From the NCBI RefSeq assembly GCF_900100875.1, contig NZ_FNKQ01000002.1:372001-436000 (forward strand): a stretch of DNA of 64,000 nucleotides. The letters run 5' to 3'. Shown piece by piece: positions 16,799-25,606 of this stretch (positions are counted from its first letter, which is position 1; the number at the start of each line of letters is the position of its first letter). The DNA is from Halopelagius longus (lineage in GTDB: Archaea; Halobacteriota; Halobacteria; Halobacteriales; Haloferacaceae). The translations under genes and the position numbers were made by a program. The notes under the pieces were generated by a model that worked only from the letters and a program-made list of their open reading frames with translations, searched no databases and had not been told where the DNA came from.

Positions 16799-18562
16799 AT
16801 GCGACTTGAGGACTACTGGGGGGTCGGTCCGAAGACGAGCGAACGCCTCGCGGAGACGCTGGGCGTCGAACGGGCCGTCGAAGCGATAGAGGAGTCCGAC
16901 ATCCGCGCGCTCTCGGAGGCGGGCATCCCGCGCGGGCGGGCCGTCCGCATCCTCCGCCGAGCGAACGGCGCGGCGGGGATGGAGGCTCTCGGAACGCGCG
17001 ACGCGCGCGACGTCTACGACGACCTGTTGACGCTCGCGAGTCAGTACGCCGTCACCGAACACGCGGCGGACCGCATCCGCGTCACGACGCCGTTGGAGGA
17101 CGAGGACGCTCGGGAGGACCGCCTCGACAGGGTTCTCGCCGCCCGAGACGCGTGGGCGTCGCTCGACGACGACGCCCGAGAGGCCGTCCTCGACGCCTTC
17201 GCGGAGTACGACGAGGCGGGGGGGACCGACCGCGCCGCCGTCGAAACGGCGCTGACGCTCCGCGAAGCGGGTCTCCGCGGGCGGACGTTCGACACCCTCG
17301 ACGGCGTAGACGACGATGCGCTCCGCGACGCCGCGGGCGCACTCGGGTACGTGAACGAAGACGGCACCGTCGCCGAGGGGGCCGACGAGGAACTCGACCG
17401 CCTGCGGGAGACGCTGGCGTCCGTCGAATCGCTGGAGAGCGGTGCCTTGGACGTGCTCGAATCCGTCCGCGCCCGCGGCGTCCAGAGCCTCGACGAGTTC
17501 CGGTCGGCGTTCGTCGAGTACGTCGCACAGGAGACGGAACTCCGCCGAGGACGAATCGAGTCCGCCGCCGCCGAGGACGCCTACGACGAGGCGGACTTCG
17601 CCAGCGCGTCGCTGCGAACGCTGGTCGAAGAACTCGAAGCCGACGTGGCGGAACGCGAGGCCGACGTCGCCGCCGACCTGCGGGAGGACGTGGAGTCGGC
17701 CCGCGAGGACGTGGACGCGGCGGTGGAAGCCGTCTCCGACATCGCTTTCGAGCTCTCCTTGGGTCGGTTCGCCGTCGAACACGACTTACACCGCCCGAAA
17801 CTCGTCGAGGACGGCCTCGCCGTCGCCGGGGCGCGCAACCTCGCGCTCTCGGGCGACGTGCAGTCGGTCACCTACGGCGTCGGGACGCACGGACTCGCCG
17901 ACGACGCCGGCGGCGCGGACGACGCGCCGCGTCCGCCGTCGGGCGACCGGGTGACCGTCCTCACCGGGGCGAACAGCGGCGGGAAGACGACGCTCTTGGA
18001 GACGCTCTGTCAGGTGACGCTGCTCGCGATGATGGGGATGCCCGTCCCCGCCGAACGCGCCGAAGTCGGTTCGTTCGACAGCGTGGTGTTCCACCGCCGG
18101 CACGCCAGCTTCAACGCGGGCGTCCTCGAATCGACGCTGAAGTCCATCGTCCCGCCCCTCTCCTCGGAGGACCGCACGCTCATGCTCGTAGACGAGTTCG
18201 AGGCCATCACGGAGCCGGGACGGGCCGCCGACCTGCTCAACGGACTGGTGGACCTCACGGTCGAACAGGACGCACTCGGCGTCTACGTCACCCACCTCGC
18301 CGACGACTTAGACCCGCTCCCGCCTGAGGCCCGCATCGACGGCATCTTCGCGGAGGGGTTGACCGAGGACCTCGCCCTCCGCGTCGACTACCAACCGCGG
18401 TTCGGCACCGTCGGCAAGTCCACGCCGGAGTTCATCGTCTCCCGCCTCGTCGCCAACTCCCGAGACAGGGCGGAACGCCGCGGCTTCGAGGCGCTGGCGG
18501 CCGCCGTCGGCGAGGAGGCTGTCCAGCGAACGCTCTCGGACGCGGAGTGGACGGAGTCCTGA
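16799..18562 (+). CDS. MutS-like (MutS5/MutS2-type) ATPase
   Basis: A 587-residue protein of the MutS ABC-ATPase superfamily. The N-terminus has helix-hairpin-helix motifs (YWGVGPKTSERL; LSEAGIPRGRAVRIL). A helical lever region (about 150-330) leads to the ATPase with Walker A GANSGGKTT (about 390-398) and Walker B LMLVDEFEA (about 460-468), then THLADDL. It lacks the MutS mismatch-reading domain I and the C-terminal Smr nuclease domain of MutS2. Haloarchaeal homologues are called MutS-like or MutS5; a role in recombination or junction processing is more likely than classic mismatch repair. Confidence 0.85.
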   Translation: MRLEDYWGVGPKTSERLAETLGVERAVEAIEESDIRALSEAGIPRGRAVRILRRANGAAGMEALGTRDARDVYDDLLTLASQYAVTEHAADRIRVTTPLEDEDAREDRLDRVLAARDAWASLDDDAREAVLDAFAEYDEAGGTDRAAVETALTLREAGLRGRTFDTLDGVDDDALRDAAGALGYVNEDGTVAEGADEELDRLRETLASVESLESGALDVLESVRARGVQSLDEFRSAFVEYVAQETELRRGRIESAAAEDAYDEADFASASLRTLVEELEADVAEREADVAADLREDVESAREDVDAAVEAVSDIAFELSLGRFAVEHDLHRPKLVEDGLAVAGARNLALSGDVQSVTYGVGTHGLADDAGGADDAPRPPSGDRVTVLTGANSGGKTTLLETLCQVTLLAMMGMPVPAERAEVGSFDSVVFHRRHASFNAGVLESTLKSIVPPLSSEDRTLMLVDEFEAITEPGRAADLLNGLVDLTVEQDALGVYVTHLADDLDPLPPEARIDGIFAEGLTEDLALRVDYQPRFGTVGKSTPEFIVSRLVANSRDRAERRGFEALAAAVGEEAVQRTLSDAEWTES

Positions 18563-18596
18563 CGGCGCGAGAAAACGAGCGAACGTCCGCGGACGC

Positions 18597-18833
18597 TCAG
18601 CGGTACTCTTCGAGGCCGACGAACGCGTCTTGGTTCGCCGTCAACCACGACTGCATCCGGTCGCGACAACTCTCTCGCCGGGGGTACAGCGTACATCGGT
18701 CCGGGCGGCCGTCGTACCTGACGACGACGCTGTGGAGGGCGAAATCTCGCCCGTCGATTGCTCGGTCGCCGACGGCTTCGTCGGCTGACCGCGATTCGGG
18801 CGTCCAAGTTGAGTCTGCGGATGAGTCGGACAT
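18597..18833 (-). CDS. Small conserved haloarchaeal protein
   Basis: A 78-residue protein. A polar N-terminal half (1-35) precedes a compact core with FALHSVVVRYDGRPDRCTLY and a C-terminal helix (MQSWLTANQDAFVGLEEYR). I recall similar short proteins in haloarchaea (DUF7511-like), but I cannot assign a function. The two cysteines are not arranged as a zinc site. It faces the MutS-like gene tail to tail, with a 34-base gap. Confidence 0.6.
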   Translation of the reverse strand: MSDSSADSTWTPESRSADEAVGDRAIDGRDFALHSVVVRYDGRPDRCTLYPRRESCRDRMQSWLTANQDAFVGLEEYR

Positions 18834-19063
18834 CACGGGGGTCCTCGTTCGTACCTCCGCCACGGAGAGTACATAACCTCTGCTAAGTCAACTCTATAGA
18901 CACCACCACGGTTATCGAGACGACCGAAGCCGTCCGGAACGTCCCCAAACCGCGACACCGGGCCGCCTCGGGTTCCGGCGGATCCGTGCCGAACGCCGGG
19001 AGAGAGGCAAGTACCGCCGCCTGAGACGGAGTGAAGTGGCCCCGAACGTACTCCCCGAGAGCG

Positions 19064-19270
19064 ATGGTGGACCCTACCTCGGACCTCGGCGAAGGCGTAG
19101 ACGAGAGTGACGCACACGAGTGTGCGAACTGCGGCGAGACGATACTGCAGTCGCCGACCCATCGGGTCGTGACGTGGGTCGAAGACGGCGAGGCGCGACA
19201 CCGACACTTCTGCTCCGAGGAGTGCCGGGCGGCCTACGACGCCGAGTCGGACGACCCGGCCGACGAGTAG
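19064..19270 (+). CDS. Small TRASH-like zinc-finger protein
   Basis: A 68-residue protein with CxxC at Cys20/Cys23 (CANCGETI) and FCSEEC at Cys50/Cys54. The Cys-x2-Cys...Cys-x3-Cys spacing and the following RAAYDA helix are like TRASH/MYM treble-clef zinc fingers, often metal-sensing or protein-binding. The N-terminus is acidic. The stop lies 8 bases from the convergent helicase gene. No DNA-binding domain is attached, so function is open. Confidence 0.78.
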   Translation: MVDPTSDLGEGVDESDAHECANCGETILQSPTHRVVTWVEDGEARHRHFCSEECRAAYDAESDDPADE

Positions 19271-19277
19271 GGGCGAC

Positions 19278-21626
19278 TCACTCGACGGACGACCAGAACC
19301 GTTCGACGCCGAACCCGAGCATGTCGGGGCTGACCGGTTGGAACTCCTCGCGTTCGTCCGGCGGGAAGTACTCGCGGACGCCGTTCCACGACTCCCGGGC
19401 GTAGCGGGCGTCCACGAACGCGCGGATGCCGGTTTCGTCCGCCCCGCGGATGACGCGTCCGATGGCCTGTCGCGCCTTCCTGACCGCCGGGACGGTCAAC
19501 GCGGCCTCGAAGCCGTCGCCGAACTTCCGGTCGTACGCCGTCTTCAGCGCCCGCGTCCGCGGACTCGACGTGTTGATGATCGGGACGCCGCAGACGACGG
19601 CCGCCGACAGGCGGTCGCCGCGGTAGTCGACGCCCTCCGTGAGCGTCCCGCGCAGACTCGTCACCAACACCTTCTGCTCGCCGCCGAAGAAGTCCGCCTT
19701 CAACTGCTCCGTCGCGCCGTCGTCGCTGGCCTCGTCCAAGAGGACGGGCTTCTCGAGGCGCGACTCCAACGCCCCGGCCATCCACTCCGCCTCGGCGTAA
19801 CTCGGCATCCCGACGAGGACGTTCCCCGGCGACCGAGCGACGTCGGAGACGGCGTCCACGTACGCCCGGCGCGTCTCGTTGTCCTCGCCCGGCGGGCCGC
19901 GATTCTCGTAGGTGAACTTCGGCACGTCCACGGCGAAGGACGCACGATTTTCCTCGGGGAACGAGAGCCCGTACGTCCGTTCGACCACCGGCCGGTCGGA
20001 CGATTCCAGAGCGTTCAGCCCGGTCACCTCCTTGAACACGTCCAAGGGGGCGAGCGTCGCGGACATCAGCACGCCGCCGCCGAACTCGCCGAGTCGTTCG
20101 GCGATGGCGTCGCCGGGGACGCAGTTGTGAAGCGAGAGGTGGGCGTTGTACGCGCGCCGCCACGAGTCCGGCCGCGCCGTCTCGTCCCACGTCCGGTCGA
20201 GCGTTATCTCCCGGAAGTACGTCTCGTGGTCCTGCCGCGCCCAGTTGGCGAGGGTCCGTCCGACCGGAAGCGACGCGCGCCGCTTGTCCTCCTCTTCGAC
20301 TTCGTTCAGGACCCGGGCGACCACCGCGCCGACCGACTCCGCGCGAATCCACGTCCCCTCGTCGTAACCCGCCTCATCGGCCCACTCGGTTATCTCGTCC
20401 ACCTGGGGGGTCTCGGGGTCTCTGAGCGGAATCTCGTCGTCATCGAGTCGGGTGAGGTCCGCGCGCCAGTCCGGCGTCGTCCGGTCGAGGTGGGCCGTCA
20501 CCCGCCGGTCGAGTTCCTCGCGCAGGTCCCGCAGGAAGTCGCGCACCTCCTCTAACTCCCGCAGGGTCACGTCGGCGTCTTCGAGTTCGCCGCGGACGAG
20601 TTCGGCGTCCTCGACGCCTTTCCCCTTATCGTCGAACGTCAGCGGTTGAATCACGCGCGTCAGTTCGTTCTCGGCGTCGCGGAGGGTGGCGTCGCCCACG
20701 CCGTCGCTGACGAGTTCGCGCACGCGCGGTTCGAGCATGTGCGCCTCGTCGCAGACGACGAACGTCGAATCGTCCACCAACGCGCCCGTGAACGACCCGA
20801 CGGTCGTCGGGTCGAACGCGTGGTAGTAGTTTCCGACGACGACTTCGACGTGCGGGAGGACCGCCCCCATCGCGGAGTGGGGGCAGGTCCCGTACCCGGC
20901 GGCGAGGCGGACGAGTTCCTCGGTGTCCACCAGTCCGAGTTCGGTCACGTCGAACGGCACCGCCTCTATCGGGTCGCCGTCCTCCGGCAGGTCGTCCAGA
21001 AACGTCGCGTAGAACGGGCAGAACTCGGTGCCGTCGTAGTCGCCCGTCTCGGGGAGGTACGGCGTCGGTTCGCCCGCCGTCTCCAGATACGTCGGCCCGC
21101 CGTCGTTCCCGGAGTCGATGAGGCCCGTCTGGGCCGCCTGCGCCTCGCCGACGAGGGCGGAGGTGGAGGTGACGCCGCCGTCGCCGACGAGATTGCGCGT
21201 TCGCTCCCGCAGGCCCTCACAGCGGTCGTACACGGTCTGGTCGTCGATGCCGGCGACGTTCTCCCTGCTGTAGGGGCAGACGTCCGCCTTCCCGACCATC
21301 GTCAGGCCGGAGACGGGCCGCCAGTCGTCGGGGAGGTTCTCGTTTATCGTCCGCAGGTCGGCCTCGAACTGGCGCAGTTGCTGTTTGACGCTCGTCAGGA
21401 CGAGGACGCGTTCGTACTTCGAGTCGGGGTCCCGAACCCTGTCGATGCCCGCGGTAAGCGCGAGCATCGTCTTCCCCGTTCCGCACGCGCCCTCCACGAC
21501 GAGGAACCCGTCGTCGTCCGCCGCCTCGGCGGCGGCCTCGATACCGTCGGCTTGCTCTTCGTACGCTTCCGGATGGCCGAAGACCGCCTGCCAACTCACG
21601 TTCGCCCCTCGCGCCCCCGTGGTCAT
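19278..21626 (-). CDS. rad3: Rad3/XPD/DinG-type ATP-dependent DNA helicase
   Basis: A 782-residue superfamily 2 helicase. Walker A GACGTGKT is at 46-53, and VCDEAHML is the DEAH box. Four cysteines between motifs I and II (VCPYS, DRCEG, FCPFY, TCPHS) are placed to hold the 4Fe-4S cluster of XPD-like helicases. C-terminal motifs include SATLAP, the GTLTEGVDYRG segment and QAIGRVIRG (motif VI). Known family members unwind DNA 5' to 3' in repair. A 56-base gap separates it from the winged-helix gene upstream, so the two may be co-transcribed. Confidence 0.92.
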   Translation of the reverse strand: MTTGARGANVSWQAVFGHPEAYEEQADGIEAAAEAADDDGFLVVEGACGTGKTMLALTAGIDRVRDPDSKYERVLVLTSVKQQLRQFEADLRTINENLPDDWRPVSGLTMVGKADVCPYSRENVAGIDDQTVYDRCEGLRERTRNLVGDGGVTSTSALVGEAQAAQTGLIDSGNDGGPTYLETAGEPTPYLPETGDYDGTEFCPFYATFLDDLPEDGDPIEAVPFDVTELGLVDTEELVRLAAGYGTCPHSAMGAVLPHVEVVVGNYYHAFDPTTVGSFTGALVDDSTFVVCDEAHMLEPRVRELVSDGVGDATLRDAENELTRVIQPLTFDDKGKGVEDAELVRGELEDADVTLRELEEVRDFLRDLREELDRRVTAHLDRTTPDWRADLTRLDDDEIPLRDPETPQVDEITEWADEAGYDEGTWIRAESVGAVVARVLNEVEEEDKRRASLPVGRTLANWARQDHETYFREITLDRTWDETARPDSWRRAYNAHLSLHNCVPGDAIAERLGEFGGGVLMSATLAPLDVFKEVTGLNALESSDRPVVERTYGLSFPEENRASFAVDVPKFTYENRGPPGEDNETRRAYVDAVSDVARSPGNVLVGMPSYAEAEWMAGALESRLEKPVLLDEASDDGATEQLKADFFGGEQKVLVTSLRGTLTEGVDYRGDRLSAAVVCGVPIINTSSPRTRALKTAYDRKFGDGFEAALTVPAVRKARQAIGRVIRGADETGIRAFVDARYARESWNGVREYFPPDEREEFQPVSPDMLGFGVERFWSSVE

Positions 21627-21682
21627 ATCGGTGTCGGTGACTGGCCTCGCCTTCCTACTTCAACGTCCGGCGGAGCGACCGG

Positions 21683-22132
21683 TCACTCCTCCCGCGGGGC
21701 GTCGGCGGCGGAATCAGAATCGGAGTCGGCGGACGGAAGGATGCCGAGCGATTCGACGAACCGGTCGAGTCGGTCCAGAAGCGGCGACTTGTCGTCCGCG
21801 CCGCCGACGCAGACGACGAACGCGTCGTCGGTCGGCGCGTACACCTTCATCTCGCGGCCCTTCACCGAGTAGCACGTGTCCGCGACGCGGACGAGGTTCG
21901 CGTCCCGAAGGTTGTCGAGGTGGTGGCGGACGTTCTGGAGGGAGGTGTCCACGCTGTCGGCGAGTTCGGACGCCGTCGCCGGGTTTCGCTGGAGGGCGGC
22001 GAGCGTCGAACGCGCCGTCTCCGAGGAGAGACAGCAGATGAGTCGCTCCGCCTCGTCGTCGTCGAGCCAGAGTACGCGGAGGTTCCCGTCCTCGTTCGAG
22101 ACGTCGATATCCGACGGGAGGGGCGTCGACAT
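21683..22132 (-). CDS. Winged-helix transcriptional regulator (ArsR-like)
   Basis: A 149-residue regulator. A winged helix-turn-helix spans about 30-100: ERLICCLSSETARSTLAAL helices, ATASELADSVDTS turn region, SLQNVRHHLDNL recognition helix and a wing with YSVKGREMKVYAP. The rest is a short sensor-like segment with VVCVGG and an acidic tail. The start is set at 22132 because a TATA-like GTTTACAAC lies 27 bases before it. A cluster of CCGGTCAC half-sites lies further upstream, and one more copy overlaps its own stop codon. Regulated genes could include itself, the MFS transporter upstream or rad3 downstream. Confidence 0.8.
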   Translation of the reverse strand: MSTPLPSDIDVSNEDGNLRVLWLDDDEAERLICCLSSETARSTLAALQRNPATASELADSVDTSLQNVRHHLDNLRDANLVRVADTCYSVKGREMKVYAPTDDAFVVCVGGADDKSPLLDRLDRFVESLGILPSADSDSDSAADAPREE

Positions 22133-22154
22133 ATCGTTCGGTTCATATCTCTCG

Positions 22155-22163
22155 GTTGTAAAC
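22155..22163 (-). promoter_or_regulatory. TATA box of the winged-helix regulator gene
   Basis: On the minus strand GTTTACAAC is centred 27 bases before the ATG at 22132, consistent with a leaderless transcript. Confidence 0.45.
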
Positions 22164-22201
22164 ATTTCGGAGCGAATACGCGAAGAAGGCGTCGCCGTAC
22201 G

Positions 22202-22252
22202 CCGGTTACGTCTCCCGTGACCGGTCCGGTCACCGGTCACTTGTCCGGTCAC
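22202..22252. promoter_or_regulatory. Cluster of CCGGTCAC half-sites (putative operator)
   Basis: Exact CCGGTCAC occurs at 22226-22233, 22233-22240 and 22245-22252. Its inverse GTGACCGG at 22217-22224 makes a 17-base palindrome GTGACCGGTCCGGTCAC (22217-22233), and a degenerate CCGGTTAC lies at 22202-22209. The cluster sits 40-95 bases upstream of the regulator's TATA box, where archaeal activators bind, and just after the MFS transporter stop. A further exact copy is at 21679-21686. Confidence 0.5.
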
Positions 22253-22261
22253 GGACTCTTT

Positions 22262-23437
22262 CTACGGCGGCGCGTCCTCCGCGCCGGGGAGTCGTCCGGA
22301 GAGGTACAGCGCAGTCAGGAGAGCGACGACGACGACGAGAACGCCGGCGAACGCGCGGAACACCTCGTCGAACCCGTACCCCGCCCCCGTGAGGAAGCCG
22401 ACGGCTCCGCTCCCGTTGGCTTCCAGAAGGAGCGACGCGCCACTGAACACCGCGTACGTGCTCCCCCGAACGTCCTCGGGGAGCGTCCCGAGGAGCCACG
22501 CGTCAAGGGCCGGAAAGAGGCTGTGGACGGTGTAGCCGACGACGACGGTGACGAGGAGCACCGGCACGAATCCCCGTACCGCGGTCAAAGCGAACAGCGA
22601 GGCGACGTAGGCGGCCATCGTCGCGAGGATGTACGGAATCCGCGGGAGGCGGTCCGCGAGGCTCCCCGAGAGCCAGAACGCCGGGACGCCCGCCGCGAAG
22701 ACGGCGGTGAGCATCGTGCTCGCGGTGTTCTGCGTGAACGACTTCGCCTCGACGAGATACGAGACGTAGAAGTTGAACAGCCCCTGCCAGACGAACCCGG
22801 CGGTGGCGATGACGAGCATCCCCGTGAGGATGAGTCGCCAGTGGCCAAGCGCGCCCGCGAAGTTGCGGTCCGCGCCCGTTCCGGGCGTGCCGTCCATCCG
22901 CCGAACCGTCGCGTAGACGAGGAGCGTAGCCACCGCGGCCCCCGCGGCGAGGAGCCAGAACGTCGCTCGCCACGACGCGGTGGCGAGAAAGAGGACGGCC
23001 ATCGGCGCGGCGGCGACGGCGGCGAGTTGCGAGGCGGTGCCGTGGATGCCGATGGTCCGCCCGACGGCGTCCGGGTAGAGTTCGCCCACGAGGGGGACGG
23101 CGGCGACGAAGTACGCCCCGGAGGCGACGCCGATGGCGAACGCGCCGACCTGGAGCATCAGAATCGACGCCGCGGAGGCGACGAACGCCGCGGCGGCGGT
23201 GAGAAGCGCGCCGGTGGCGAGGACGACGCGGTGGCGCGGAACGCGCGTCAGCAGGTAGCCCACGGGGATGCGCGGCAACGCCGTGCCGACCCAGACGAGC
23301 GTCGTCACCACGCCCACCGTCGCGGGGCCGACGCCGAACTGCGATTGGAACGTCTCGACGAGCGGTGCGAACGCCGTCCGACCCAGGTTGACGAGAAACA
23401 CCAGTCCGCAGAGCGTTCCGAACAGTCGTCGCGTCAC
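22262..23437 (-). CDS. MFS transporter
   Basis: A 391-residue major facilitator protein with about 12 hydrophobic segments. LVFLVNLGRTAFAPL starts the first helix, and the inter-helix loop after helix 2 (VGTALPRIPVGYLL) resembles the MFS loop 2-3 motif. I chose the GTG at 23437 because it directly precedes the first helix and avoids overlap with the divergent small gene; a longer frame reaches 23629 but its extra part looks non-coding. Substrate is unknown. A regulator gene and a half-site cluster follow it, so it may be under that regulator's control. Confidence 0.78.
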   Translation of the reverse strand: MTRRLFGTLCGLVFLVNLGRTAFAPLVETFQSQFGVGPATVGVVTTLVWVGTALPRIPVGYLLTRVPRHRVVLATGALLTAAAAFVASAASILMLQVGAFAIGVASGAYFVAAVPLVGELYPDAVGRTIGIHGTASQLAAVAAAPMAVLFLATASWRATFWLLAAGAAVATLLVYATVRRMDGTPGTGADRNFAGALGHWRLILTGMLVIATAGFVWQGLFNFYVSYLVEAKSFTQNTASTMLTAVFAAGVPAFWLSGSLADRLPRIPYILATMAAYVASLFALTAVRGFVPVLLVTVVVGYTVHSLFPALDAWLLGTLPEDVRGSTYAVFSGASLLLEANGSGAVGFLTGAGYGFDEVFRAFAGVLVVVVALLTALYLSGRLPGAEDAPP

Positions 23438-23546
23438 GGCCCGCGGTTCGTCCGACCCGGTGAGTAATGTTGCGAAAGCGGACACTGACGGGAGCGAGCG
23501 TCGAACCGGCGAGGGACTGAATACGTCTCGCTCCGTACTCTCGCCT

Positions 23547-23747
23547 ATGAGAGATATCGGCCTCGGCAAACACGGCGCGGTACTGCTCGCCGTCCTGTTC
23601 GTCGTCCTCCTCGCGGAGGACGCGCTCATCTGGCTCCGAAGCGGGGCCGTCCCCGGCGTCGAGTTCTTCGCGGGGACGTTGGCGGTGCTCGCGGTGACCG
23701 CCGTCGCGGTGTACGAGGCGAACCGCCACCCGCCGGTCCGCCGGTGA
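23547..23747 (+). CDS. Small two-helix membrane protein
   Basis: A 66-residue protein with two hydrophobic stretches (about 10-28 and 36-56) separated by a short loop, ending in basic PPVRR. The start ATG at 23547 is divergent from the MFS gene, 109 bases away. I do not recognise the family; length and pattern fit the many small haloarchaeal membrane proteins. A promoter is not obvious. Confidence 0.6.
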   Translation: MRDIGLGKHGAVLLAVLFVVLLAEDALIWLRSGAVPGVEFFAGTLAVLAVTAVAVYEANRHPPVRR

Positions 23748-23785
23748 GCGCTCGGAGAGAATAGTCCGGCGCGGGGCCGAGCCGG

Positions 23786-24028
23786 TTACGACTGGAACGG
23801 CTCCTCGTCGCGGTGGTTGTCGATATTCTCCTGTTCTTCGGCCTCCTGCTCGCGCATCTCGTCTTCCTCGTCAGGTTCCTCCTCCTCTCGGTCTGCGTCC
23901 ACCTCTTCGGACTCCTCCGGCGACGACGCACCGGCGTCGCCGCCGCCTTCGACCGATACGCCGTGGCCCTCCTCGTCTTCGACGTCCGGGTCGCGGTCGG
24001 TGACGTCCGCCTCGGTGTCGTCGGACAT
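23786..24028 (-). CDS. Short highly acidic protein of unknown function
   Basis: An 80-residue protein, more than one third Asp plus Glu, with few hydrophobic residues and so probably disordered. It starts MSDDTEADVTDRD and ends NIDNHRDEEPFQS; the QENIDNHRDEEPF end looks more conserved-like than the rest. It is divergent from nnr with a 144-base gap. No function can be given. Its low complexity means it could be a non-coding open frame, but it has an ATG and haloarchaeal composition. Confidence 0.5.
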   Translation of the reverse strand: MSDDTEADVTDRDPDVEDEEGHGVSVEGGGDAGASSPEESEEVDADREEEEPDEEDEMREQEAEEQENIDNHRDEEPFQS

Positions 24029-24140
24029 AGTCGAATCGACGGGCGAGACGTGGTTAGGTGTGGCGGCCGCGCGACTCCGAGGGTGGGGAGGAGCCGCTCG
24101 AACCGCCCGACCGCGCCGCGACGCCCGCCGGACACCTCCC

Positions 24141-24147
24141 CTTTTAC
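24141..24147 (+). promoter_or_regulatory. TATA-like box for nnr
   Basis: CTTTTAC is centred about 29 bases before the ATG at 24173. Confidence 0.35.
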
Positions 24148-24172
24148 CACGCCGCCGACCGAACGGTCGAGC

Positions 24173-25606
24173 ATGATATCGAGCGAGCGAATGGCCGCGG
24201 TGGACGAGAACGCCGAATTCCTCGGCGTCCCGCGGAAACAGCTCATGGAGTCGAGCGGAAACGCCGTCGCGCGGGCGGTGCGCCGCGTCGCCGACCCCGA
24301 CTCCTCGGTGGCCATCGTCGCGGGGCGCGGCAACAACGGCGGCGACGCGTTCGTCGCGGCCCGCTTTCTGGACGAGTACGACCCGACCGTCCACCTCCTC
24401 GGCCGCCCCGAGACGATTTCGACGGACATCGCCCGCGAGAACTGGGACGCCCTCGTCGCCGCCGAGTACGACGTTCGGACGGTGACCGACTCGAAATCGC
24501 TCGACCTCGGCGACCCCGACGTGGTGGTGGACGCCATGCTCGGGACGGGCGTCACCGGCGAACTCCGGGAACCGGAGGCGACGGCCGCCGAGGCCACCGA
24601 CGCCCTCGACGCGACGGTCGTCTCGGTGGACGTGCCCTCGGGCCTCGACGCCGACACGGGCGAACGGGCCGACGCGGCCGTCTCCGCTGACCACGTCGTC
24701 ACCTTCCACGACGAGAAGCCCGGCCTCTCCGAACTGGACGCCGAGGTGACCGTCGCGGACATCGGCATCCCGGCGGCCGCGGAACTGTTCGTCGGACCGG
24801 GCGACCTGCGCACCGTCCGTCGGGGCGTCCGCGGCGGCGACTCGCGCGTGTTCGTCGTCGGCGGCGGCCCGTACACCGGCGCGCCCGCCCTCGCCGGGCA
24901 GGCCGCCCTCCGCGCGGGGGCCTCCCTCTCGTTCGTCGCCGCGCCGGAGAAAGTAGCCGGGCAGATACAGGGCTACGCGGAGGACCTCATCGTACAGGAC
25001 TACCCGGGCGACCACCTCACGCCCGACCAAGTGGACGGCCTCGTGGGGACGGCCCACGACTACGACGACGTGGTGGTCCTCGGTCCGGGACTCGGCGACG
25101 ACGACGAGACGTTAGAGGCCGCACGGCGGTTCCTCGAATCGTTCGAGGGCGAGGCGGTGGTCGACGCCGACGCCCTCCCCGTCGTGCCGGAGGTGGACAC
25201 CGACGCAACCCTCGTCTGCACGCCGAACCGCAAGGAACTGGCCAAGATGGGCGGCCCCGACGTCGAGGGGCCGTTGCGGGACGCCCGCGACGACATCGAG
25301 GCGTTCGCGGCCGACGTCGGCCACGTCGTCGTGGCGAAGGCGGCGGAGGACGTGGTCACGGACGGCGAGCGAACGCGAATCGTTCGCGCGGGCACGCCCG
25401 CGATGGCAGTGGGCGGCACCGGCGACACCCTCGCGGGTGTGATAGCGGGCCTCCTCGGCACGCAGGACCCGTTCGACGCGGCGTGCGCCGGTCCGTTCGT
25501 CAACGGCCGCGCGGCCGAACGCCTCGACGCGGAACGCGGCGACGGCCTCCTCGCGTCGGACCTCTTGGACGCCATCCCGCGGGCGTTGTGGGGTGACGAG
25601 TCGTGA
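24173..25606 (+). CDS. nnr: Bifunctional NAD(P)HX epimerase/dehydratase
   Basis: A 477-residue fusion that repairs hydrated NADH and NADPH. The N-terminal YjeF-like epimerase (about 1-210) has GRGNNGGDAF at 51-60, DAMLGTGVTG and the DVPSGLDADTG loop. The C-terminal ribokinase-like ADP-dependent dehydratase (about 215-477) has VLGPGLGDDDE, CTPNRKEL and GGTGDTLAGVIAGLL. The length is as expected for the fused form. Its TGA overlaps the GTG start of moaC by four bases, so the two genes are translationally coupled. Confidence 0.93.
   Translation: MISSERMAAVDENAEFLGVPRKQLMESSGNAVARAVRRVADPDSSVAIVAGRGNNGGDAFVAARFLDEYDPTVHLLGRPETISTDIARENWDALVAAEYDVRTVTDSKSLDLGDPDVVVDAMLGTGVTGELREPEATAAEATDALDATVVSVDVPSGLDADTGERADAAVSADHVVTFHDEKPGLSELDAEVTVADIGIPAAAELFVGPGDLRTVRRGVRGGDSRVFVVGGGPYTGAPALAGQAALRAGASLSFVAAPEKVAGQIQGYAEDLIVQDYPGDHLTPDQVDGLVGTAHDYDDVVVLGPGLGDDDETLEAARRFLESFEGEAVVDADALPVVPEVDTDATLVCTPNRKELAKMGGPDVEGPLRDARDDIEAFAADVGHVVVAKAAEDVVTDGERTRIVRAGTPAMAVGGTGDTLAGVIAGLLGTQDPFDAACAGPFVNGRAAERLDAERGDGLLASDLLDAIPRALWGDES

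Noticed and set aside
23437-23629. Longer N-terminus for the MFS transporter
   Set aside because: The extra 64 residues are Ser/Arg-rich, overlap a divergent small gene and lie before the first membrane helix; a GTG start right at the helix fits better.
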